Assembly (NCBI GenBank): GCA_034509755.1
Contig: CM067542.1
Location: forward strand, 21,333,001 to 21,397,000
DNA from: Anisodus tanguticus
Lineage: Eukaryota; Streptophyta; Magnoliopsida; Solanales; Solanaceae
Direction: 5' to 3'
DNA length: 64,000 bases
The position numbers and the translations under genes were made by a program. Numbering within the stretch: the stretch's first letter is position 1; each line of letters begins with the position of its first letter. This document shows, piece by piece, positions 46,023-57,640 of the stretch. The notes below the pieces were generated by a model that ran no database searches, was not told the origin of the DNA, and saw only the letters and a program-made list of their open reading frames with translations.

Positions 46023-47730
46023 TGTCAATTCTGTTTCCGAATGTCGGAAATTATGTCGTCCGACATCAGTAACAATACTTTAGCAAAACAGAAAACTTTG
46101 AAGAGTAAATGCAGCGAAAATTTAAAGAACACAAATGTTTTAAATTTATATATATAATATAACTTATGATGGTCAATGACCAAATGTATTGTATATATAC
46201 AAATATACAAATTCCTTTCTTTATAGATTTACAAGATAAAACGGAAAGGAATTAAAAGTTGAAGTCGCAAATGACTTCTGCCTGAAAAATCTAACTAAGT
46301 AGACATATACAACCTCTCATTACAATCGCTCCATAAAAAACTAATGTAGAATCTAAATAGCAATTGTAATGTTGGACAGAATGTTGTCAACATACTCAGG
46401 CAACATTGGTGATCCAGATTAGGGGTGGACGTATATCGGTTTATATCGATTTTGTATCCGAAAAATATGAACCGAATAAAAATCATTTAAAAAAAAACCA
46501 AATCCAACATTTTTAAAAAAAAACCGATATGTTCGGTTTATATCGCCGAACATATCAGATTATATCAATTTTTTCTAGTGGGCGGGGCGGGTCGGGTCAT
46601 GGCATTTTTTATTTTTTTTAAAAATTTGAATTTCTAAAACTGAAATTGACATTCACACATACACTATCATGAAATTTCGACGTTGAAATCTATTGTGTAT
46701 CGTGAGATGTTTACTAAAGAAAAAGGAAAATTAGAAATCGATTTGGGGGAAAACACAAATTGATTGGGAAATAGACGTTTTTCTAAAAATTGGCTGCGCC
46801 AAACCGTCGGTTTGGGCCGCCACGTCTCAAAAAAACACCCAAAATCAAAAAACAAATCGGGTAAAATGGACATCCGAGCGCAGAGTTATGACCATCTAAA
46901 GTTTTACCAATTTACAACTACTTTCTCTTCCTACATTTTATGTCAATGCTTCCGTGATATGTTAATCAAGTTCATGCCGCATTCGACTTCCATAAAAGCT
47001 TCATAGATTGATTTCAATGGCTATGATTCAAGAGATAGTAGTAGCCTAAAATAAAAAAATAAGATTAATTACATATTTAATTCTGTTTTTCGGTTCGGTT
47101 CGTATCCAAAATAAAAAAACCGAACCGAATCACTAAATCCTGATTCGGTTCGTTTTTTCAAAAAATCATTTTTTTTAAAAAACTTGAGAAAAAACCGAAC
47201 CGAATTTCGGTTCGGTTCGATTTTTTCGGTTCTCCGGATTTTTTGCCCTCCCCTAATCCAGATTTCTGAGATGAAATCCCGAGATCTCTCTCGGCATTTC
47301 TACTTTCTGGTTCTCGATATCGATACTCTATAGTAGCCTCTCTATTTATAGTAGAAGGTCTTTCTTGAAAATCTCATCGATCAGTTATGGAAGTTGAGGG
47401 AAAGGTGGACTGCTGGTGGGATTGGTTGGAGAAAATCAGGGAGTAATAAACTCAACAGCTTTGGCTTGATCCTCGACAAGAAACAACTTTTGACTTAGTC
47501 CTCACTCATTTTTACCAGCTCCTTTTTACCTTACCATGTCATTTTTACCTTGCCATGTCATTTTTACCTCATAGTAATATTTATACAAATATTACTGCAT
47601 CGCGTGATCTGTTCAGAAAATGTTGGTCCGAATGTTGTGCAACATTTGTCCCAACATACTTACACATTTATATCAATACTTTAGGAGATATGTTGAATCA
47701 AATGTCACAACACCAAATCCAACATTAACA
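46023..47730 (-). repeat. 3' LTR of a SIRE/Maximus-type copia
   Basis: The plus strand starts TGTCAATTCTG and ends CCAACATTAACA. On the minus strand it is preceded by the purine tract AAAAAGGGAGAGATTG, the polypurine tract style of SIRE elements, and begins TGTTAATGTTGG. Words such as AATGTTGTGCAACATTTGTC are typical. Without the 836 bp hAT-like insertion and its duplication the LTR is about 0.86 kb. The other end of the element lies beyond the window. Confidence 0.7.
46420..47255 (+). mobile_element. Non-autonomous hAT-like element, copy 2
   Basis: 836 bp with ends TAGGGGTGGAC and GCCCTCCCCTA and a perfect 8 bp target duplication ATCCAGAT (46412-46419 and 47256-47263). It is the inverted homologue of 20902-21714. 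Subterminal zones are dense in CCGAACCGAA words on both sides. Ends plus the 8 bp duplication point to the hAT superfamily. No transposase is present. Confidence 0.92.
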
Positions 47731-48059
47731 ATCTCTCCCTTTTTGTCTTTCTTCACAAAACTAATTAAAATGTAAAGTTGACTTAGGATGTTGTCACAAA
47801 TGTTGTCCGACATCTGTGATCAACAATTTCAAGGTCATGCTCTCCCTTAACCTATGATGGCATACAAGCAAAAACATGTGTATACCGATTCATAGGATTA
47901 GAAAAGAAAAAAATATGAGCACACATATCACATATCATCCAATATATACAAACCACAAATAGAAATATTCATTGTCAACAAATATCGATATCAATCCACT
48001 AAAGATGCTCATACAACATCGACAAAAGCAATAACTCCCTCCTTGCTTATCATACAGCA

Positions 48060-48710
48060 GTAGCTTCCAGCAGCTTTCTACTCCTGCATAACAGCTTCAA
48101 CTTCCTCTACAGAACAACCTTTAGCTTTCCCCCCTGCATCAGCATCATCTCCCCTTTTTGTGAAAAAAGTTGCATCATGAAATGGTCTCTAGCTTGTATC
48201 AGGACATTTCTTGCCGCAACAACCTCAGAAATCAGTTGGTTGATTTTTCTAATTTGATTCACAAGCCATTTTGTAGACAGTTTAGACTGTCCTGGACCAG
48301 TGTTGCCCAGAATGTTGGTGACATTTCTGGAAACATTTTCACTTTCAGCTTCCTTCTTCCAAGGCAAGTCGATGACTCTGTCATTGCTCTTCAAAATTGC
48401 TTTGTGTACAGTGTAAAGCTGAGGAGCCTTCCCTAAAGTGTCTTCTCTCTTAGGCTCAAACCCTTGGGTGATTAACACTTTGTAGATCAGTTAGGGAAAA
48501 TGAAGGATTGAAGTTGATTCTTTCTCAGCCAAGTTGGCAATTTGATTAAATATCATTTTTCCCAAATTAATTTTCAAACCTTTCCCAACTTTATACAATA
48601 GGGTGGCTTGTTCAGATGTCACAATTGACTCATTCATCGAAGGTAGCCAATTGTGAATAGCAATTTTGTGGAGGGTTGAAAACGGGGTTGTTAGTTTGGA
48701 GGCTGAACAT
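48060..48710 (-). pseudogene. SIRE env-like ORF, C-terminal part
   Basis: On the minus strand the frame from 48710 downward gives IAIHNWLPSMNES, LLYKVGKGLKINLGKMIF and NQIANLAEKE, then after one stop VLITQGFEPKREDTLGK and KWLVNQIRKINQLIS. This is the plant transposon protein domain (Pfam Transposase_32 type) seen as an extra ORF after pol in SIRE-like elements; a virus-like envelope role is unproven. It ends shortly before the polypurine tract and LTR at 47730, as expected. It is cut at 48711-48715 by the LARD-like insertion; its N-terminal half is at 61617-62202. Confidence 0.7.
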
Positions 48711-48715
48711 CTAGG

Positions 48716-51569
48716 TGTCGCGCCCGATTTTGACTGCGGGCTTCGCGACGCGATGGCGTCGATTCCTCCGGATGGATTAGAAATGCTTGCTTGAGGAGTC
48801 GCCACCTAATTATTCTAAGGTGAATTAGGACACCTAAATTCTAACTACAAAAAAAATACAAAATAACTCCAATTTTGTGGTCTGCGAAACTAATGAAATT
48901 CTAGGTAAGGGTTCTTTATTATCCTAAAGGGAAGGGGTTAGGCATCCTTTAAGATCCGCTAACTTGCAGTTATCCGATCAAATTCGAGGTTAATTGTTAT
49001 GCTAAGAAAAATACATGTTTTTACAAATATAAAAATAATGTTACAAGATGTTAATAAAATGATGCATTTTTGTACAAGTATGCATTTGTATGGCATTAAT
49101 ATACATGTAAAGCTGAAAAAAGTATAAATATGCATTTGTATGAAAATTGATAGAAATATATGCAATGTAAATTGTATGGGTGACGAGCCTAAAAATAGAT
49201 AACCTAGCGATGGGTTTCCAATTTTAGACTACCCTATCAATTAATTCTATCTATTCTAAATGTTTCAATAATTTCGGGAGTACAATAATATTACAATACG
49301 TAATGAAAATAAAGATGAATTAAAGAAAGTAAAAGACAACAACAAAAATAAGAAATCTCCGAGGGGTATTTGCCTTCTTTGACTTTATCTTTGCAAGTTT
49401 GTCAAGAATAAACGGTTAGAAACAATTGAATATACATAACTTCGGATTCGTATCCAAAATAATAAATGTTTTGATTACGGAGGGCTCAGACTCAAATTTT
49501 GAAAAGATCATTCCAATCACGTCGTGGCTGCGAACGTATGACTCGTTGGTCATTTTAGTTGCCTTGCCTACCGAACATGTTGGTCTCTTGGGTGAAAAAG
49601 ATTTAAGTTTCATCCTTGCCCAAAAGTTTTATTTTCCGTCTTTACAAATGTGGAGGCCTCAAAAATCGACGGATATATTTTCATCGGCCATAATGCGATA
49701 TAAATAAGGCAATAAAACAGCGAGAACAAGTAAGATATCCGTTGCCGGATACTTAAACGAAGAACCGAAAAAAAACGAGAGGAACGAAATAAAAAAAAGC
49801 GCAACCTCAAATTTAATTTCATCGGCCTAAGTGTAGTGTTAGTTAAAACAAATAAAACATTAATCCATTGCACGGATGTTAAAGAAAACAAGAAATGAGA
49901 AACGAAACGAAAGAAGAAAAAAAGTGTGGCCTCGAATTTAATTTCATCGGCCTAAGTGTAGTATTTAATTCAAAACAAGTAAAACAACAAAATATTCGTT
50001 GCACGGATGTTTAAATGCCCAAAAAAAAAAGCAGCGAGTTCGCAAAAAATGTCCGACCCGAATTCGAAATTTGACCCGACCCGGATCCGAACAAGTGATC
50101 GGTCCGGATTTCGGGTTGACCCGACCCGGATTCAAATATATTTTTTATTTTTCAGATAATAAACAACAAGATATTAAAACAAAAATCGGAAATTCATTCG
50201 AACCGGTCGAATCGACCGACCCGAACAATGACCGACCCGAGTCGGATACTTCAATCCGAATCAAATTCTTTCCAAATTTCGGGTAACCAACAACACAATA
50301 TAAACATATAAAAATCGGAATTTAACCAAACCGGGTCGACCCGACCCGGTCGATGACCCGACCCGAATCGGATGTTTTTCAACCCGAATCGATTTTCTCC
50401 AAATTACGGATAACCAACAACACAATATAAACATATAAAAATCGGAATTTAACCAAACCGGTCGATCCGACCCGGTCGATGTTGACCCGACCCGAATCGG
50501 ATGTTTTTCAACCCGAATCGATTTTCTCCAAATTACAGATAACCAACAACACAATATAAACATACAAAAATGCGGAATTTAACCGACCGGGTCGGTGACC
50601 CGACCCGATTTTCCTCCAAATTTCGTGTACACCAACAACAAAGTAAAACATAAACCCGGAGATTTTCGTCGACAAGGGGTGATCCGACCCGGATTGTGAC
50701 CCGATCGGAAATAAAACCACCAAAACAGATCGGAAACCACCAACGAATCAAACCCGATACCACCAACAAAAGTACCAAAACCACCAACAAAAGCAAATCG
50801 GAAACCACCAACAAGAGTAAACGGAACCTTCATTTTCGGACTTAGGACCTCAAAAACCCCAAAATCGACGGTGGTGTGGGTGGTGTAGGGTGTCTGGTTG
50901 GTATCGGCGTAGGTGGGGTAGGGTGGCGTCGACGATGTGACCGGCGACGTGGGGTCGCCGGTGTGGGGGTGCGGCGTAGGGGGGCAGGGTGAAGGAGAGA
51001 GTTTGGTTGAGAGAGAGAGAGAGTGAGATATATGGAATGAATATGTTGTTGTAGGGTTTTGGTTTAAAAGGGGGGAAATAAAGGGAATGGGAATTGGGTT
51101 GGGTGTTATGGGCCGACTTGGGCCTTTTCGGTTGGGCTTTGGATGGGTCCGAAAATGGATTGTTTTTTATTGTAATGGGTTGAATAGAAATTGTTTTGGG
51201 GGAAATGAAGTGGGTTATGGATTTAAAATATAAAAAAGAGGTTTAATTATATAAAAAGAAAGCTTTGCAAAATTTATAAATAATAAAGATGATAATATGA
51301 TAAAATATAATATTTACGAAATGCTTGATGCTTAAATAAAAAAATAAAAAATGCAATGCCGTTTTGCGAAAAATAAAATAACATATAATATTAAGATAAA
51401 AGTATAATTATGATATAAAATGCAAATGACAATAAAAAATGCAAATAATAATAATAATAATGATATATATACATATATATGCCTATATTTTAAAATTGTT
51501 TTAAATTGTCAAAAATATTAAAAATTGCAAATAAAATCATAGAAGATGGGACAAAATTGGGTGTCAACA
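48716..51569 (+). repeat. LARD LTR, copy 1
   Basis: 2854 bp, starting TGTCGCGCCCGATTTT and ending GGGTGTCAACA. Inside are a GACCCGACCC-rich zone with three to four ~126-130 bp units (50286-50620), a GA-rich stretch near 51010 and an AT-rich 3' third. The short ORFs within are products of these repeats. Confidence 0.88.
50160..50640 (+). repeat. 126-130 bp units in LTR copy 1
   Basis: The word AACCAACAACACAATATAAA occurs at about 50286, 50411 and 50541, each followed by CATATAAAAATCGGAATTTA or a variant and a CCGACCCG-rich segment. The same array recurs at about 60330-60660 in the other LTR. Confidence 0.85.
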
Positions 51570-51915
51570 GATGCCCCTCTTTGGACGGAGACGATGAAAG
51601 AGTTTTCGGCCAAAGAAGTTGACTGAGTGGCCAGTTTTGTCCGGATCATCTGGACTCGAGGGAAGATTAGAGATGCATGGTAAGAAATAGAATCCCGAGG
51701 GGGAGAGAAGTTGTAAAACATGGTGCAGATTCAAGAAACAATGCCCCAGTGTCGATTTATGATGACACTGGTTGCAGATGTGGCGAGATACAGGGGGAAA
51801 GGCTGAACGATGTTCGAAGTACTTCCCCAATGCAGATGATGATGTAGCATATGCGTAATGAGGTGACGTCGTTGCTTGGACGTTATGCAGATGGCGCCGT
51901 TGCATAGGCGCGATT
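51570..51915 (+). other. LARD interior, leader
   Basis: It follows the LTR end with GATGCCCCTCTTTGG. No tRNA-complementary primer site is recognised here. One copy of the GACGTCGTTGCTTGGACG word lies near 51865. Confidence 0.45.
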
Positions 51916-53145
51916 GAAATTAAAATACCCACATTAGAAGGTGGGTGCTCGACTGGAATTGAAATACCCGCATTAGGAGGTGGGTGCCTGACTGAAATTA
52001 AATACCCGCATTAGGAGGTGGGCGCCTGACTGAAAATGAAATACCCGCATTAGGAGGTGGGCGCCTGACTGAAAATGAAATACCCGCATTAGGAGGTGGG
52101 CGCCTGACTGAAAATGAAATACCCGCATTAGTAGGTGGGCGCCTGACTGAAAATGAAATTCCCGCATTAGGAGGTGGGCGCCTGACTGAAATTGAAATAC
52201 CCGCATTAGGAGGTGGGCGCCTGACCGAAATTGAAATACCCGCATTAGGAGGTGGGTGCTCGACCGAAAATGAAATACCCGCATTAGGAGGTGGGCGCCT
52301 GACTGAAAATGAAATACCCGCATTAGAAGGTGGGCGCCTGACAGAAATTTAGATACCCGCATTAGGAGGTGGGCGCCTGACAGAAATTAAAATACCCGCA
52401 TTAGAAGGTGGGCGCCTGACTGAAACTAAATACCCGCATTAGGAGGTGGGCGCCTGACTGAAATTAAAATACCCGCATTAGGAGGTGGGTGCCTGACTGA
52501 AAATAAAATACCCGCATTAGGAGGTGGGCGCCGACCGAAATTAAATACCCGCATTAGGAGGTGGGTGCACTCGATCGAAATTAAAATACCCACATTAGGA
52601 GGTGGGCGCCCGACGTAAATTAAAATACCCGCATTAGGAGGTGGGCGCCTGACTGAAATTTAAATACCCGCATTAGGAGGTGGGCGCCTGACTGAAATTA
52701 AAATACCCGCATTAGGAGGTGGGCGCCGACGAAATTAAATACCCGCATTAGGAGGTGGGCGCCAACGTAAATTGAATTACCCGCATTTGGAGGTGGGCGC
52801 CTACGTAAATATAAATACCCGCATTAGGAGGTGGGCGCCGACGAGAAATTAAAATACCCGCATTAGAAGGTGGGCGCCGACGTAAATTTAAATACCCGCA
52901 TTAGGAGGTGGGCGCCGACCGAAAATGAAATACCCGCATTAGGAGGTGGGCGCCGACCGAAAATGAAATACCCGCATTAGGAGGCGGGCGCCTAATCGAA
53001 ATTAAATACCCGCATTAGAAGGCGGGCGCCGACGAAATTGAAATACCCGCATTAGAAGGTGGGCGCCCGACCGAAACTAAATACCCGCATTAGTAGGTGG
53101 GCGCCTGACTGAAATAAAAATACCCGCATTAGGAGGTGGGCGCCT
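51916..53145 (+). repeat. ~38-39 bp minisatellite, about 32 units
   Basis: The core ACCCGCATTAGGAGGTGGGC recurs about 32 times between 51925 and 53140 at 34-42 bp spacing, mostly 38-39. The variable part (CTGACTGAAAATGAAAT and shorter forms) accounts for the length range. Because a 39 bp period is 13 codons, the minus strand shows a spurious long repetitive frame. Confidence 0.93.
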
Positions 53146-53262
53146 GAAATGACGTCGTTGCTTAGACGTGATGCAGATGTCGTCGTTGCTTAGACGTGAT
53201 GCAGATGTCATCGTTGCATAGACGAGATAAAATGACGTCGTTGTTTAGACGTGATGCAAAGT
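53146..53262 (+). repeat. 28-29 bp direct repeats
   Basis: Four copies of a unit like GTCGTTGCTTAGACGTGATG, the last two degenerate. The same word occurs once or twice near 51865-51905, before the minisatellite, so the two flanks of the 39 bp array match. Confidence 0.8.
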
Positions 53263-53859
53263 GTGACCCTAAGGTCGAATTGCTATGTCATCAATCTAGA
53301 TTGAAAGTTAATGCGTAGACATAAGGGATGTAAAAGGAATGGATAAGGATGAGAAATATGACCCCGTGAGTCGAAATATCGTCCTTGTACGGACATAGCA
53401 CCGGGACCCTGTAAGTCAAGATGATGTTTTTTTTTTTTTTTTGTGCAGACGTCCAATAGGAACGTGATCCTTGTGGTGAGCGGCGATGCGGGAATTCTTT
53501 GCGAAATTAAGCCTCATGTCGCGACTTTCCGCCGTTGTCAACCCGAAAGACCGCACCGAAAGAAATTTGTGAGTTTGGGGGGGGGGGCGGGGGGCGGTTG
53601 ATTCGCATTGACTTTGTAGTTTTTGCCCTTGACGCTTGCAAGCTCAGACAGGTTTAGATTGAAGACTTAGTTGTCTGCCATTTTCCAGGTCCATTGGCAT
53701 ATTTTTGCAGTGAACCCTAAAAATATGCCCCAGTTTCTGATATATATGAAGATGATGAACTTCCAACTGGATAAAACCGAGTTTGTGCGGGCAACTTGCT
53801 TGTCCTGTTAAGGCGATCATATGAGCCTATTGCGCTGTGTGCAAGATAATGGAAGAAAA
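53263..53859 (+). other. LARD interior, non-repetitive part
   Basis: Non-coding. Contains T and G homopolymer runs near 53429-53445 and 53577-53590. Confidence 0.4.
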
Positions 53860-54545
53860 ATTCCAATGGTGTGACCGAAGCCGATATAGGCCGCCTACGT
53901 ATTCCGATAAAAGAAATCAGGTCATAACGTAGTTCGCTGCAAGTAAAAAGGAATTATGAAGTTTTCCAAAATGGGACCGAAGACGATGTGGCTGCCTACG
54001 TATCCCGCCGAGGGAATCAGGTCATAACGTAGTTCATGTGGCAAAAGAAATTTGTAAGGATTTTCTAAAAATGGGACCGAAGCCGATGTGGCCGCCTACG
54101 TATCCCGCCGAGGGAATCAGGTCATAACGTAGTTCATGCGGCAAAAGAGATTGTAAGGATTTTCTGAAAATGAGACCGAAGCCGATGTGGCCGCCTACGT
54201 ATCCCGCCAAGGGAATCAGGTCATAACGTAGTTCATGACAAAAGGATTTTGTAAGGGTTTTCTAAAATTGAGACCGAAGCTGATGTGGCCGCCTACGTAT
54301 CCCGCCGAGGGAATCAGGTCATAACGTGGTTCATGCAAGCAAAAAAAAAGGTTGTAAGAATTTTCTGAAAATGGGACCGAAGCCGATGTGGCTGCCTACG
54401 TATCCCGCCGAGGGAATCAGGTCATAACGTAGTTCGCTGCAAGTAAAAAGAGATTGTGAAGTTTTGCAAAAAATGGGACCGAAGCCGATGTGGCCGCCTA
54501 CGTATCCCGCCAAGGGAATCAGGTCATAACGTAGTTCATGACCAA
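53860..54545 (+). repeat. ~100 bp array with CTACGTA / ACGTAG pairs
   Basis: GCCTACGTAT occurs at about 53893, 53994, 54094, 54193, 54291, 54394 and 54496, spacing 98-103 bp. Each unit reads GACCGAAGCCGATGTGGC, then GCCTACGTATCCCGCCGAGG, GAATCAGGTCATAACGTAGT and an A/T-rich spacer. The CTACGT and ACGTAG words can pair around the GAATCAGG loop. Diverged single units lie near 55976 and 56307. Confidence 0.92.
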
Positions 54546-55886
54546 ATGATTTGTAAGTTTTTATAATGTTTTTTTTTTGGTAAAAAAAAAAAAAAAAAAA
54601 AGAGTGACTAGAGTTTGAAAAATGATGCATTATATTTTGCAAGGTTTTTTTTTTGTTTTGTTTTTTTTTGAAAATATGAAAAAGACATAATCATATTTCG
54701 ACTTCAGTTGGTACCAACAATTAGTAATGTGCTTAGGGTTCCCGTTACTGCTTTCTGTATAACCGAGGCTGACTTCAGGGTAATTCCTACAGCTTCAGAT
54801 GCTACCTCAGACATACCCGAGGATCGACACTTGCTTCAAGCCAAGGTTTTGACATATATGCATCCTCATGTTTCAAATGCCCTCACAGAAAGAAAGTCCC
54901 TTTCTCATATGTATTTCAGTATTTTGAACTTTGGGACGTCTAGAGAAGTACACTCACCCTCAGAAAGATGTTCAATGCATTTAATTGTGATACCATAGGC
55001 TTGGCCGTCATGTGAGTATCCACTAATGTGAGAACCCTCTGTATAGGATCATGTAGGGCTTGTTATGGGTTTGTAATGTAGGCTTGGGGAAAGGAAAGGA
55101 TATCATTTGGGTAAGGAGTGACTAATCCTTCCTTGAGCGTTGGAATATGTCCGCGCTTTGTATTTGTGTGCCTTGATGCCGATTTGCTTCTTTTTGCCCC
55201 CTTTATTTTGTACCGACTTCTTTTGAATATTTCGTTTGGAGTTTTTTCCCCTTTTTCAGAGTTTTTTTTTTTTTGATTTTGATATTGTCAGGGCTTTTTA
55301 CTTCATTTTTTGTGAAGTCGTCCCTTTGTTTTGTTTCATTTCTTCTTTTGGGAACATTGCAACTTCAACTCGGATCATTTTCAGCAATTTGCACATTTCT
55401 GATGCGCTCAAGGAAGTCGGGCCAAGAGAGGGATAGTGCGTGTACGCACTCAGAAAGGGTATAGGCATAATATGTGGTTGTTAAAAAAAAAAAAATAGGC
55501 TTCAGGCTCAAAGGGGGAGTACTATGGATAATGTTATTTGGTAAGCTGAAAAGGCTCAAACGGATCAAAGAAAGCCTACGATCCTTTCCTATACCAAGTG
55601 TTACTCAGGATTTCGCCTCAACAAACATTCGAGCCAAGTTCTAGATCACAATGCAAAGCAATTGAAGTTATTCTAAAACTCACCACACAATGCATATGAA
55701 ACGATGAGGTTGGCTTTGTATTTATCTTGGAAGCATGCAAAGCAAAAAAATTTAAATGTCAACACAGGCGTGAATGAGAGGTACCAGAAGAATCAATGGT
55801 TTACCACGAAGTCATCCTCTCCACTTGTTCTTTCCTATGCACACTTCTAACCGTGTTGGTATCAACCAAGTCCATCAATGATTCTT

Positions 55887-55925
<39 letters not shown>

Positions 55926-55940
55926 TTTTTGTTTTTTTGT
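54546..55940 (+). other. LARD interior, AT-rich non-coding
   Basis: No domain is recognised in the short frames (for example 54708-54998). Long A and T runs and a TA microsatellite near 55890-55918 are present. Confidence 0.4.
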
Positions 55941-56251
55941 TTTTTGAATAAAGGGTACCGAACCCAAATAGGGTCGCCTACGTATCTCATCTTTGACGAG
56001 AATCGGTGTGCGTAGTTCGTGCGGATAGGTTATAAAAATGTATGATTGAAAAAAAAAATCATGATAGGATAATAAGTAAAAACTGTATAAAACAAATGAT
56101 TGCCCACTATGGGACGAATGCAAAGTAAAATGACTGTCCATGATATAATGAATGCAATGAAAAAATGATTGTCCACATTAGGATGAATGAAATGGAGAAA
56201 AAAAAAATTGTCACAATATGATGTAATGAAAAAAAGATTGATAAACCAGAA

Positions 56252-56282
<31 letters not shown>

Positions 56283-56360
56283 GGGGTGTCGCACCCGAGA
56301 AGGGTTACCTACGTATCACACCGTATGGTGAGAATCAGACACTCGTAGTTCATAAAGATA
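55941..56360 (+). repeat. Two diverged CCTACGTATC units
   Basis: GTCGCCTACGTATCTCATCT with GAGAATCGG and GCGTAGTTC (55975-56020), and TTACCTACGTATCACACCGT with GAGAATCAG and TCGTAGTTC (56306-56352), keep the layout of the ~100 bp units with different spacers. The segments between them are AT-rich. Confidence 0.75.
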
Positions 56361-57630
56361 TGTTGTAAAATGTGTATGATATAAAGAAATTATGTAACGA
56401 AAATTAAGCATATCAATTGAATTTGCAAAATATATATATAAAAAATATAGACAACTAGAGTGACGCCTAGTTGACTCGGTGTTGGCTCGACTTTTTCGGT
56501 CAAAACATCTTTCGATCATCTTTGTGAAAGCCTTTGGCTTTGTTCTTTCCGGAGTATATCTAGAGATAATGTTTTTAAAATGACCGCCGCCGACCGTTCA
56601 CGGGGACGATCTTCCCGCAAAAATAAGAGCACCGGTGAAAGGAGGAAAGTCACTAAAAGAATAATAAAATGTAGGAGTGTGAAAGTATGTTCAAAAACTC
56701 CCCTGATTGCTGCACGAGGTCCGAGTCTTGATGTTCAAGAACACTTTATCCTAGGGTAGTGCCACAATTTCTGTTCAAGAGTCGCAAGCGACATGGTATG
56801 ATATGTACAAAATTGAAGCAGGTAATTATTGCATGAAATAATATGTACAGAGATAAAAGAAGAAAAATAGCAAACAAACTGTGCGGAAATTAAATATTTG
56901 TCCTATCGTGCACGGAGCCTCTCTTATGCCAGAGGTGGGCCTAAACGCCAAATATGAGAGATTATAACAGAATAATCCAAGCTGTCAAACTACAATGCTT
57001 TTGATGGAAATGAAGACAAAATGTATGTACATTTTCCAATATCGGCATGTCATGATTAGGCTTGGATTAGTCCATCATTATCACGCTACAAATAATATGT
57101 TGATGGTCGTTGGGGGAGCGAGACCCGTCGACAATTTTGGTGGATTTCTTAATTGTGGAGTCGATGCCAAGGATCGACCCACCTAATGTGTATGTATGCA
57201 TGACTTAAAAATAAAATGTGGTATAGCTCTATCCTAAATTTTCTAAGATTTGGCTTACTTGACTCAAGGTTCCCGAGCGGACTACTCGAGTGAGAAGGCT
57301 ACGCGGCCACCGGATGATCCGGTCACTCCGCGCATACGCCAACTCTCCTAAAATTTGGTAATTTGAAAGAATTTGTGGGTGCGCAAAACACACCTCGCGT
57401 GTAATGTGTGATAGTGTCAACTTTCCATAATGGAAGAAATATGAGCGGAATGCCAATTTAAGGAAAGCAGTAAAAGAATATAGCAATTAAAGCAGTTAAA
57501 CATACAAAATTTCAAAAAGGAAACAATTAAAAACAATAAATCAAATAAGGAGCAATATAATCATAATAATAATTAACCTGAATTTGCTATGGTTAAGAAC
57601 CTGAAAGTATCCCCAGTGGAGTCGCCATGC
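56361..57630 (+). other. LARD interior, 3' part with hairpin and PPT
   Basis: Non-coding. It contains the perfect palindrome ACCGGATGATCCGGT at about 57308-57322 and ends with the purine-rich GTGGAGTCGCCATGC immediately before the start of the second LTR (57631). Confidence 0.55.
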
Positions 57631-57640
57631 TGTCGCGCCC

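Noticed and set aside
21146..47006. A frame shared by both hAT-like copies (around KSKNKSGK...FTTTF, 73 and 80 codons)
   Set aside because: Comparing the shared part by eye, about seven of ten differences change the amino acid, so there is no sign of protein-level selection. The frame start also differs between copies.
48959..49165. A hydrophobic 68-codon minus-strand frame repeated at 59011-59205
   Set aside because: AT-rich LTR DNA reads as Phe/Ile/Leu-rich by chance; its repetition only reflects the duplicated LTR.
50261..50833. Overlapping minus-strand frames rich in Val, Gly and Trp in the LARD LTR
   Set aside because: They arise from the CCGACCCG / ACCACCAAC repeats, are shifted by indels between the two LTR copies and carry no known domain.
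51973..52362. A 129-codon minus-strand frame encoding a 13-residue repeat (FHFQSGAHLLMRV)
   Set aside because: It is an open frame only because most minisatellite units are 39 bp long, a multiple of three. It ends where unit length changes, and there is no domain or start context.
51916..53145. A CRISPR-like regular array
   Set aside because: Units are near-identical throughout with no unique spacers, and the DNA is plant nuclear. It is a minisatellite.
54708..54998. A 96-codon plus-strand frame in the LARD interior
   Set aside because: No recognisable motif, and it lies among non-coding repeats.
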